Below, in pieces: positions 17,059 through 25,020 of a stretch of 63,187 bases of DNA. The number at the start of each line of letters is the position of its first letter. Positions within the stretch are counted from its first letter, which is position 1. A program made the position numbers and the translations under genes. This DNA comes from RXOA01 sp964547105 (GTDB lineage: Bacteria; Bipolaricaulota; Bipolaricaulia; UBA7950; UBA9294): positions 1 to 63,187 of the forward strand of contig CAZJLO010000005.1 of assembly GCA_964547105.1 (NCBI GenBank), given 5' to 3'. The notes beneath the pieces were generated by a model. That model worked only from the letters and a program-made list of their open reading frames with translations. It did not search any database and was not told the origin of the DNA.

Positions 17059-18405
17059 GTGCTAGGGCAAGACCGACTGCAAGAGATCGCAGAGCGCGTT
17101 CTGCGCAAAGCGACAGCCGATCAAACCGAGGTCATCGTTACTGACTCCAACACTCTCCTTACGCGGTTCGCAGTGAACACGATTCATCAGAACGTTTCCG
17201 AGACGGATGTCTCGGTACGCGTTCGATCGATTGTTGACCGCAAGACAGGCGTTGCTTCGGGGAACCAGTTCGAGGACGACGAGCTTCAGAGGCTTGTGCA
17301 ATCCGCGGAGACCTCCGCTCGATTCCAACAGCCGAACCCCGAGATCCAGTCACTACCCGGACCCCAGCCGGTGCGAACGGCGGATGCTTTTAGAGAATCG
17401 ACGGCAGCCTTCACACCGATGCAGCGGGCGGAAGCTGTGGAGTCGATCCTCAGACAATCCCGTGCCGAACGCCTTGAAGCGGCCGGAGCTTTCTCTACGG
17501 AGCAGCAGGAATTCGTCGTCGCCAACTCGCTCGGAGTCCGTGCCTATCACCGCGGGACCGTCGCGCATGTGGTCACTGTTGTGATGGGCGACAACAGCTC
17601 GGGCTACGCATCCGCCGCCGCGGTCGACGTATCGGACATCGATGCCGCCGCAGTGGGGAAGATCGCTGTCGACAAGACACTGCAAAGTCGTAATCCAACG
17701 GACCTCGAGCCCGGCGAATACACGGTGATCCTCGAAGAGGAAGCCGTCGCCGACATGTTGTTCATGCTGGGCTATATCGGCCTTGGAGCGCTCGCGTTTC
17801 AGGAAGGTCGAAGCTTCATGACCGGTAAGCTGGGAGAGAAGATCACCGGCGACAACATCACCATTTGGGACGATGGTCACGATCTTCGCGGTCTCCCAAT
17901 GCCGTTTGACTTCGAGGGGGTCCCGAAGCAAAGAGTTGCTCTGATCGAGAACGGTGTCGCGCGCAACGTCGTGTTCGACACGTTCACCGCAGGACGAGAG
18001 AAAGGGAAGCGATCAACCGGACACAGTCTTCCCGCTCCGAATGGAATGGGGCCGATTCCGATCAACCTCTTCATGGCTCCGGGGACGGTCACCAAGGAAG
18101 AAATGCTCGCATCCACCAAACGAGGAATCTGGGTGACTCGTTTCCACTACACCAATCCTGTTCATCCGGTGAAATCCGTGATTACGGGGATGACGCGCGA
18201 CGGAACATTCTTGATCGAAGACGGCAAGATTACGCGACCGCTGAAGAACCTGCGCTTCACCCAGAGCATCCTCGGAGCATTCGCCAATGCCGAAATGCTG
18301 GGGAAGGATCTCAAGATGGTGAAGGACGATTGGAACTCGATCGCTACATGTGCCCCTGCGGCGAAGGTTCGGAACTTCCGGTTCACCGGAACCACCGATT
18401 TCTAG
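17059..18405 (+). CDS. TldE/PmbA-type subunit of the TldD/TldE metalloprotease
   Basis: 448 residues from a GTG behind AAGGGAGG. It belongs to the TldD/PmbA family: N-terminal fold with TRFAVNTIHQNVSETDVSV, central EYTVILEEEAVADML and C-terminal RNFRFTGTTDF. It lacks the HExxxH zinc site present in the next gene, as expected of the non-catalytic TldE partner. TldD/TldE complexes degrade unfolded peptides and trim leader peptides of some modified peptides. The tldD gene follows after 15 bases with its own strong ribosome site, so the two are one operon. Confidence 0.85.
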   Translation: MLGQDRLQEIAERVLRKATADQTEVIVTDSNTLLTRFAVNTIHQNVSETDVSVRVRSIVDRKTGVASGNQFEDDELQRLVQSAETSARFQQPNPEIQSLPGPQPVRTADAFRESTAAFTPMQRAEAVESILRQSRAERLEAAGAFSTEQQEFVVANSLGVRAYHRGTVAHVVTVVMGDNSSGYASAAAVDVSDIDAAAVGKIAVDKTLQSRNPTDLEPGEYTVILEEEAVADMLFMLGYIGLGALAFQEGRSFMTGKLGEKITGDNITIWDDGHDLRGLPMPFDFEGVPKQRVALIENGVARNVVFDTFTAGREKGKRSTGHSLPAPNGMGPIPINLFMAPGTVTKEEMLASTKRGIWVTRFHYTNPVHPVKSVITGMTRDGTFLIEDGKITRPLKNLRFTQSILGAFANAEMLGKDLKMVKDDWNSIATCAPAAKVRNFRFTGTTDF

Positions 18406-18420
18406 CGAAAGGAGATCGAT

Positions 18421-19884
18421 ATGCGTGAATACACCGACCGCGCGCTGAACCTCGCACAGACCAAGGGCGCAACCTACGCCGATATTCGTATCGTCCGCCG
18501 GGAGTCGGAAGATATCGACGTCAAGAACGGCGTCGTGCAAACCCTATCTCAGGGCAGCACATACGGATTCGGAGTTCGAGTCGTTGTCGAGGGAGCCTGG
18601 GGGTTTGCGGCAAGCAATCGCCTGGAAAAGGCGGAAATCGACCGCGTCACCGATCTTGCCGTGGCGATCGCCAAGGCAAGCGCCATCAGCAAGAACGAAG
18701 ATGTGGATCTCGGCCCGCCCGAAATTCATGTCGATTCCTACCGGACGCCGATGGAGATCGATCCGTTCTCCGTGTCCTTGGAAGACAAAGTGGACTATCT
18801 GCTCGCCGCGGACAAGGAGGCTCGTGCCGTGGACGGCGTTCAGGTGTCGAATGGATCACTTGGATTCCAGCGGGAGACGAAGACGTTCGCCAGCACCGAA
18901 GGCAGCTACATCGAGCAAGTCCTCGTGGAAACAGGTCTTGGCATTACGGTGCTCGCGGTCGCCGACGGCGAGATGCAGCAACGCTCATATCCCAACTCCT
19001 TCGGACGCCACCAATGCACCGGCGGCTACGAAATCGTCAATCAATGGGACCTCCCGGCGCACGCACGGCGGATGGGCGAGGAAGCCGTCGCCCTGTTGAC
19101 CGCACCGCAGTGTCCGAGCGGCGTGACCACGTTGATCCTTGACGGGCCGCAGCTGGGCCTGCAGATCCACGAGTCCTGCGGTCATCCGATCGAACTGGAT
19201 CGCGTGTTCGGAACGGAAGCCGCGTTCGCCGGCACAAGTTTCCTCACCCCCGAGAAGTACCGATCGCTGCAATACGGTTCGGAGATCGTCCATATTGTCG
19301 CCGATGCGGTGACCCCTACAGGGCTCGGCACCTACGGATACGACGACGAAGGCGTTCCCGGCCAGACCACGGATATCGTCAAAGCCGGCAAATTCGTGGG
19401 ATACCTCACATCACGCGAAACGGCGAGCCAGTTCCGCCGCATCCACCCGGATGCGCCGGCCCGCTCCAACGGAGCCATGCGCGCCGACGGATGGAACCGC
19501 ATTCCGATCATTCGCATGCCCAATGTGAGTCTGATGCCGGGTACATGGACATTGGACGATCTGATCGCGGATACGGATGACGGAATCTACATGATCACCA
19601 ACAAGAGCTGGTCGATCGATGACAAGCGGTTGAACTTCCAGTTCGGCACAGAGCTTGCCTACGAAATCAAGAACGGCAAGCTCGGGCGGATGGTCAAGAA
19701 CGCAACCTATACCGGGATCACACCCCAGTTCTGGGGAGGCTGCGATGCCATCTGCAACCGCGACCATTGGCACGTCTGGGGAACGCCGAACTGCGGCAAG
19801 GGACAACCGGGACAGGTGGCGCACACCGGTCACGGCGCCTCTCCCTCACGCTTCCGCAACGTCCAGGTAGGCGTGATGAAGTAG
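18421..19884 (+). CDS. tldD: TldD-type zinc metalloprotease subunit
   Basis: 487 residues, ATG behind AAAGGAG. The zinc site is HESCGHPIELD (HExxxH). Further family markers are LIADTDDGIYMITNKSWSIDDKRLNFQFG and the Cys/His-rich end CDAICNRDHWHVWGTPNCGKG with GHGASPSRFRNVQVG. It is the catalytic half of the TldD/TldE heterodimer, which cleaves peptides from the N-terminus inside an enclosed chamber. It follows its partner directly and ends before a strong terminator hairpin. Confidence 0.9.
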   Translation: MREYTDRALNLAQTKGATYADIRIVRRESEDIDVKNGVVQTLSQGSTYGFGVRVVVEGAWGFAASNRLEKAEIDRVTDLAVAIAKASAISKNEDVDLGPPEIHVDSYRTPMEIDPFSVSLEDKVDYLLAADKEARAVDGVQVSNGSLGFQRETKTFASTEGSYIEQVLVETGLGITVLAVADGEMQQRSYPNSFGRHQCTGGYEIVNQWDLPAHARRMGEEAVALLTAPQCPSGVTTLILDGPQLGLQIHESCGHPIELDRVFGTEAAFAGTSFLTPEKYRSLQYGSEIVHIVADAVTPTGLGTYGYDDEGVPGQTTDIVKAGKFVGYLTSRETASQFRRIHPDAPARSNGAMRADGWNRIPIIRMPNVSLMPGTWTLDDLIADTDDGIYMITNKSWSIDDKRLNFQFGTELAYEIKNGKLGRMVKNATYTGITPQFWGGCDAICNRDHWHVWGTPNCGKGQPGQVAHTGHGASPSRFRNVQVGVMK

Positions 19885-19908
19885 CTGGAAATCACCAGGA
19901 ACTCTGTT

Positions 19909-19945
19909 GCGGGCGTCCGGATCGTTGCCGGCGCCCGCTTCTCAT
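19909..19945 (+). terminator. Terminator after tldD
   Basis: Stem GCGGGCG (19909-19915) pairs with CGCCCGC (19932-19938). The inner CCGG/CCGG arms pair too, with a bulged T and a loop of seven bases. TTCTCATT follows. It lies 25 bases after the tldD stop. Confidence 0.7.
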
Positions 19946-20016
19946 TGGAGCGGAGGCGCATACGTTTTCTCCTGGCGTGCTCTGGAAGTAGGATGGCAGG
20001 CGGAGGTTGGTCATCG

Positions 20017-20994
20017 ATGGACGACGGAACGGACGGATACGATCATCGAGAGATCCTCCGACAAACCTATGTTTCACGCGTCAATCGCGTGATCGACTAC
20101 ATCCAATCCAATCTCGACGGCGATCTGCGTCTTGCCAAACTCGCCGAGGTCGCCTGTTTCTCTCCGTACCACTTCCATCGGATCTTCCACGCGATGGTCG
20201 GTGAAACGCCCAATCAGTTCATTCGCCGTGTCCGGGTGGAATCCGCCGCGACGAAGCTTGTCGGTAGCCCGAGACTCTCGGTGTCACGGATCGCGCGGAT
20301 GTACGGCTACTCCTCGTCATCTGTCTTCGCTCGCGAGTTTCGCGACGCATTCGGGATGAGCGCCACCCAGTTCCGCCGCGGTGGTCACCGCGCCTGGCGC
20401 AAGATCCGTCAAGCAAGAAGCAATCAAGATCCAGACGATCGCAAGAGACGCGAGGACGCAGGCGGCCTTTCTCCGTACGCTCTTCTTGAGTCCAAACCGG
20501 TGCAAAGGAGGAGCGACATGAGGTTCTCCGTGAACGTGAAGGACATGCCGGAGATGCATGTGGCCTACGTCCGGCACATCGGCCCATACAACCGGATCGG
20601 AGAGGCGTTCGAGAGGCTGATGAGGTGGGCCGGCCCACGAAGCCTGGTGAACTTCCCCAACACGACCGAACTGGCCGTTTACCACGACAGCCCCGACATC
20701 ACCGAAGAGTCGAAGCTTCGATCCGATGCCTGTATTACCGTCCCCGCAGAGGTCAAGGCCGCCGGTGAAGTGGGAATAACGACCATCCCCGGCGGCAAGT
20801 TCGCGGTCGCGCACGTTGAGATCCGCCCTGACCAGTTCGGGGAGGCATGGGACAAGCTGATGGGCGAATGGCTGCCGGAGAGCGGCTATCAGCCAGACGA
20901 TCGGATGTGCTACGAGATCTACCTCAACAATCCCCAGCAGCACCCCGAAGGGAAGTTCATCGTCGACATCTGCGAACCGGTGCGGCCACTGTAG
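20017..20994 (+). CDS. AraC-family regulator with GyrI-like effector domain
   Basis: 325 residues, ATG at 20017 with GGAGG ten bases before; an earlier in-frame ATG at 19993 has no such site. Residues about 17-120 are the AraC DNA-binding domain: two helix-turn-helices, RLAKLAEVACFSPYHFHRIFH and SVSRIARMYGYSSSSVFAREF, closing with FGMSATQFR. Residues about 168-325 are the GyrI-like/Rob C-terminal effector domain (VAYVRHIGPYNRIGEAFERL, ending YEIYLNNPQQHPEGKFIVDICEPV). Such proteins bind small amphipathic compounds. A second GyrI-like domain occurs in the gene at 52651-53778. Confidence 0.9.
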   Translation: MDDGTDGYDHREILRQTYVSRVNRVIDYIQSNLDGDLRLAKLAEVACFSPYHFHRIFHAMVGETPNQFIRRVRVESAATKLVGSPRLSVSRIARMYGYSSSSVFAREFRDAFGMSATQFRRGGHRAWRKIRQARSNQDPDDRKRREDAGGLSPYALLESKPVQRRSDMRFSVNVKDMPEMHVAYVRHIGPYNRIGEAFERLMRWAGPRSLVNFPNTTELAVYHDSPDITEESKLRSDACITVPAEVKAAGEVGITTIPGGKFAVAHVEIRPDQFGEAWDKLMGEWLPESGYQPDDRMCYEIYLNNPQQHPEGKFIVDICEPVRPL

Positions 20995-22024
20995 AGCACG
21001 TTGCTCACTGTGTGACGATCCCGAGGAATCCGGATGGCAGGACTGTCCTCCCGGATTACTCTCAGGCACGTCTTCGAAGTTCTTCACGTTATTCTTCCAA
21101 GCACATGTTGACCCTGTGCCCTCGTCTCATTCCCACACGCTGAAGAACACCCGAGAAGCCAAGCGGTCATCATCTGGCCGATCAGCGGCGGGTAGATTCC
21201 GTAACGCACATCTTCCTGTTGGTTTCCTCCCTGACGGCGGTATGTTGGCGCGTCGCTCACCCTGCCTGTTGACGGCTTCGAGCCTCGGGCAAGCGGACTC
21301 GAACGTCCGTCGGCAACGACACGGAATCTCCGTAGTCCCGAAAGTACCTGCTAGATAGCGTTCGATCTCCAGGAATGTTCACTGGGCGTACATGAAGCTT
21401 CTTCTCAATCGGAAGCATTCTGCTAGATCGACAGAAAAAGACCGCATGTCAGGTAGTACCTCACGACGTCTCTCTCTGGCGATCGGGCGGCGACCCGACA
21501 CAGTCCCGCTCCAACGTGTGGTGGAATCGTCTGAGCCGGCAACAGGAGAAGCACAACGAGGAACGAGATCCGCTTGCCGCTGGTTCTCCGGTTAGGCTCA
21601 GTCGCAGGATTATCATGCAGACCTGATCTCTGATGCTGCTTTGCATTCTCAACAGAATGATCACTTGACTTGTCTCTTTCGTCTCATGTAGTTTTTTCTC
21701 CGAGCAGTTACGCTCAATGGATGGATTCGCCTTCTGTGCATCCGTTCATATGGCTCACTCGCAAGTTATCGGAGCGATGATTGGATCTCTGCGAGCCAAG
21801 GTTGGGAAGCTCGTGTCTGCGGCAAGCCGTGGGCACGTGTTTCTTGCTTCGCCAGGGTCATTCAAGCCTGACATCCGCCATTCCAACCAGAACGTGCCAA
21901 CAGTCTCCCGCACTCACCTCGCGGCTCCGATCCGTGCATAGCCAACTCTCGATCGAAAGGAGGGTTGTATGGGACACGCCAGGCACTACTGATCAAGACC
22001 TCTAAGTGAAACAAGGAGGGTAAC
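20995..22024. other. 1-kb spacer before the exported-protein operon
   Basis: About 1,030 bases without a convincing gene: open frames here are short, lack ribosome sites and carry no motif. TTGACT at 21665-21670 could be a -35 but the -10 is poor. The last 60 bases contain a possible eight-codon leader (21969-21992). I found no tRNA, repeat array or mobile-element end. Confidence 0.45.
21969..21992 (+). CDS. Possible eight-codon leader peptide upstream of the exported-protein operon
   Basis: ATG GGA CAC GCC AGG CAC TAC TGA would encode MGHARHY. It is preceded by AAAGGAGGG four bases before the ATG, and ends 32 bases before the first operon gene, which has its own AAGGAGGG. Two His codons in seven are suggestive only. 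It may simply be a chance frame behind a good ribosome site. Confidence 0.25.
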   Translation: MGHARHY

Positions 22025-23428
22025 ATGGGAAGGGAGAGCTGGAGAACCCGATGCGGGTGGACGATGGTCAGTGTCGTGTTCGTCGCAGTCATCTGCTTCG
22101 CCCCGGCGGCACATGCTGGGTGGGATCTGCCGGGGCCGTTCGGCACACTCACATCTACCGTTGATACCATCTATGGATATGCCACCAATATTCCGGGCAT
22201 TGTGGCAAACGTGGGCAGTCTGTCCATCAAGCTGACGACAGGATTCGCCGATGTTCTCGGAGGAGTCGTCACCATCGACAACCTTGTCGGCGCGGTCACG
22301 GAGCCGGGGAGTCTGTTCGGCCTATTTCAGGAAGTGCTCGATGGCTTGAAGGATCTTGTGGAAGAGCAGTTCTCAGCCGCGTTCTCGCTGGTCGAGGATC
22401 TCAGCGCCGGGATGCTCGAGTATCTGGAAGAGCTGGGCGAAGATCTCACGCTAGATTTCGAAGTCATCGGGACGATGATCGGCAACCTCACCGGCGATCT
22501 AATCAAGTCGATCGCCGACGTCGGCGGAGACCTGGTGGGCGGCATCGGCGATGTGGTGGGAGACCTCGGTGACATCGACGGGATGATTACCAGGAGTTTC
22601 GACAGCCTTGGGATCTCGGTGTTCGACGACTTCGCCTCTGCTGATGGGTTGATCGGTGGAATGGTCACCGGACAGATCGCGTCGCTGGAAGCGGTGGCAA
22701 CCAGCCTTGCCGGCTTGGCGACCGATCCCGAGAAGATCGCAGACATTTTCTTGAGCCTCGCCGAACTGGGCGTGGTGATGAGCATCATGCCGATGGAACA
22801 GGCGCTCGCCCTGCAGGAGGCACGCCTCGAGCAGATGTGCGCGGTGATCGAAACGCTGCCGCTCGTTCTCGAGACGCTGCCCGATCTTGTCAGTGGACTT
22901 CAAGAGACGCACGATGGGTACTTGGATCGGGTCGTCGAGTTCGCCGGCAACCTGCCGGAGTGGCTGTCATCGATCCCCGATCTGGTGGAAGGCAAGCTTC
23001 GCGGCGCAGCGGATTCGCTGGCTTCGGACATCACGCAGCTTGCCGGCTTCATCCCAGGCATGGAGGGAATCAACGCCGCATTGGGCGCCTCCGATCGGAC
23101 GATGGCGGACATGCTTTCCAATCTGACCGCCCTCGCCGACTCGATCGAGCAAGGGTTTGCGCAGTTGGAGCAGCAGCTTGCTGTTTCCGGCGTTTCGGAC
23201 TATGCGCGGGACGTCCCGGATAGCGAATTCGCCGTCCGCCGAGCGGGGCTGGAAGCCGAACTTGCCCAGATCGAGCAAGAAAACCGGCGACTGGATGCCG
23301 ACAACCAGCGCCTCTACGCCGCCCGGCGTGCTGACGCATGGGCCGTGGTGATGGCGGCCATCCAGCGGGATACATCCATTCCCGCCCTCGCGAGTGTGGA
23401 TGGAGCATCGGGAGGCGACGCAACATGA
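22025..23428 (+). CDS. Exported helical coiled-coil protein (first of a paralogous pair)
   Basis: 467 residues. A classic signal peptide (hydrophobic VSVVFVAVICFAPAAHA) ends at residue 31 or so. The mature part is rich in Gly/Asp/Leu with repeated amphipathic motifs (GDLVGGIGDVVGDLGDIDG, SLEAVATSLAGLATD). It ends in a coiled coil of about 50 residues (LEAELAQIEQENRRLDADNQRLYAARRADAW). It is related to the next gene product: PGSLF, the long Leu/Gly repeats and the C-terminal coiled coil align. No known family recognised. It overlaps the next gene by ATGA. Likely a structural envelope protein (inference). Confidence 0.7.
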   Translation: MGRESWRTRCGWTMVSVVFVAVICFAPAAHAGWDLPGPFGTLTSTVDTIYGYATNIPGIVANVGSLSIKLTTGFADVLGGVVTIDNLVGAVTEPGSLFGLFQEVLDGLKDLVEEQFSAAFSLVEDLSAGMLEYLEELGEDLTLDFEVIGTMIGNLTGDLIKSIADVGGDLVGGIGDVVGDLGDIDGMITRSFDSLGISVFDDFASADGLIGGMVTGQIASLEAVATSLAGLATDPEKIADIFLSLAELGVVMSIMPMEQALALQEARLEQMCAVIETLPLVLETLPDLVSGLQETHDGYLDRVVEFAGNLPEWLSSIPDLVEGKLRGAADSLASDITQLAGFIPGMEGINAALGASDRTMADMLSNLTALADSIEQGFAQLEQQLAVSGVSDYARDVPDSEFAVRRAGLEAELAQIEQENRRLDADNQRLYAARRADAWAVVMAAIQRDTSIPALASVDGASGGDAT

Positions 23429-25020
23429 AGACACGAACCACGCGATGGATGCTGGGGTTTCTCTCGCTGCTGTTACTCTTGATCGCTTTAGGCAGCTCGG
23501 CAGGCGCCGACGTGTGGGATGACCTTGGCAAAGAGATCTGGAATTCGATCGACCAGTGCGCCGATTTCGGACTGATCGAAGTCTGCATCAGCGACCTGAT
23601 CCCATTTGGTGAGAGTAGCTTTGTCAGCTTCTTCAAAACGGTCACCTGGCCGGCTCAGCAGCTGATCCAGCAAATGGAGGATGTCGTCAACCGTGTGTTA
23701 GACGAGCTCGGACTCACACAAGTACTTGGCTGGGTTCCGCGTCTTCCCGAGATCCTCGGGAATGTTGGCGGGATGATCACAACAGCCGGGAGCTTCGCCA
23801 GTGGAGGGAAGTTCTTCGAGATTGCTGGAAGTCTCACCAGCCTCACCGGCGGCCTCAACGGGGGATTCGGGAACATCACAAGCTTCACCGGAAATCTCCA
23901 GGACAACATCATCGGCAAACTTGATAGCCCCGGCAGCCTGTTCAACGAGTTGAAGGTCACGCTTGAGGATGCGGCCGGCGAGACCATCGGCGCGTTTGAC
24001 GAAGCGTTCGACTGGTTCGGAATTCTGGCCCAGTTCGTCAAAGGAGATTTGAGCGGCCTCACCCGCCTGCTGGGGAGTCAATTCACCCAACTCGGCGGGA
24101 TGGTGATGGATCAGATCGGGGGGCTCGAGTCCATCACCGGAATCATCGAGACCGGTTTCCTCAAGGGATTCGGCGGCATTACGGACATGTTCGAGCAGGG
24201 TTTCTACGGGCTCACCACCTCGCTCGACGGACTCGGCGGTCGCCTCACCAGCATTGTCGGCCGCTTGGAGCGGCTGGGAACGGCGATGGCGGACGTTGCC
24301 ATGGACCCCGCTTCCTGGCTCGATTCGCTGGCCATGGTGAACGAGCTTCTCCCGATGCTCCCCGGGCTGCTGCTATCGACCTCCAATTGCCTAGGAAACC
24401 CGGCCACCGGACCGGCGCTTGCTGCGATCATTGATGACTTGCCGGAGATCGCCGCCACACTGCCCGACTTGGCCGAGTTCGCCTATGAGCTTCCCGTACT
24501 GATGACGGAACTCGGGACCAATCTCATCCGCGAGGCACCTGCGATCATCGAAGGGCTTCCGGACCTGCTGACGGAGAAAATCGACAATCTCTTCCTCAAT
24601 GTCAGCGAAGATGCCACGACGCTTCTTGCCCTGATCCCGATGGCAAGCACCGCCAATGACATCCTGGCGATGGGCGATCAGACAATGGGCGAGATTCAAG
24701 CCCAGGTGGATCGCATTCAGATCGCCACCGAGACAGGATTCGAGTCGCTTGCCGAAGCGCTATCGTTCGACAACGTCGGACAAGAGCAGGTAACAGCGTC
24801 CGTCGAGCATCTGGAATTGCAGATCGGCATGGCCCGGGCGAGGAACGCGGAGCTGCGGGCGGAACACGCTCGCCTGCTCGAAGAGCCTTCGTTCGGGGAT
24901 GACGCCGTGTTGGCGCTGACGTGGCTGCTGGAGCATGAATCCGGCGACGTGCGTGACGCCGTGGCTCTTGAGCTTCTGCAGATGTCGCCGGTTCAGGCGG
25001 CGTATGGAGGGACGCAATGA
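23425..25020 (+). CDS. Exported helical coiled-coil protein (second of a paralogous pair)
   Basis: 531 residues, ATG at 23425 overlapping the previous stop. The signal peptide (MLGFLSLLLLLIALGSSAGA) is clear. Long amphipathic Gly/Leu-rich repeats follow (GGLNGGFGNITSFTGNL, GGMVMDQIGGLESITGIIE, LGGRLTSIVGRLERLGTAMAD). The C-terminal coiled coil reads LQIGMARARNAELRAEHARLLEE. Two cysteines lie in CADFGLIEVC near the mature start. It shares architecture and several motifs with the preceding protein. It ends in an ATGA overlap with the Ig/HYR gene. Function unknown. Confidence 0.7.
   Translation: MKTRTTRWMLGFLSLLLLLIALGSSAGADVWDDLGKEIWNSIDQCADFGLIEVCISDLIPFGESSFVSFFKTVTWPAQQLIQQMEDVVNRVLDELGLTQVLGWVPRLPEILGNVGGMITTAGSFASGGKFFEIAGSLTSLTGGLNGGFGNITSFTGNLQDNIIGKLDSPGSLFNELKVTLEDAAGETIGAFDEAFDWFGILAQFVKGDLSGLTRLLGSQFTQLGGMVMDQIGGLESITGIIETGFLKGFGGITDMFEQGFYGLTTSLDGLGGRLTSIVGRLERLGTAMADVAMDPASWLDSLAMVNELLPMLPGLLLSTSNCLGNPATGPALAAIIDDLPEIAATLPDLAEFAYELPVLMTELGTNLIREAPAIIEGLPDLLTEKIDNLFLNVSEDATTLLALIPMASTANDILAMGDQTMGEIQAQVDRIQIATETGFESLAEALSFDNVGQEQVTASVEHLELQIGMARARNAELRAEHARLLEEPSFGDDAVLALTWLLEHESGDVRDAVALELLQMSPVQAAYGGTQ

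Noticed and set aside
21283..21310. GGACTCGAACGTCC, which resembles a tRNA T-arm on the minus strand
   Set aside because: The loop has the wrong length for a T-arm and no matching acceptor, D or anticodon arms lie at tRNA spacing.
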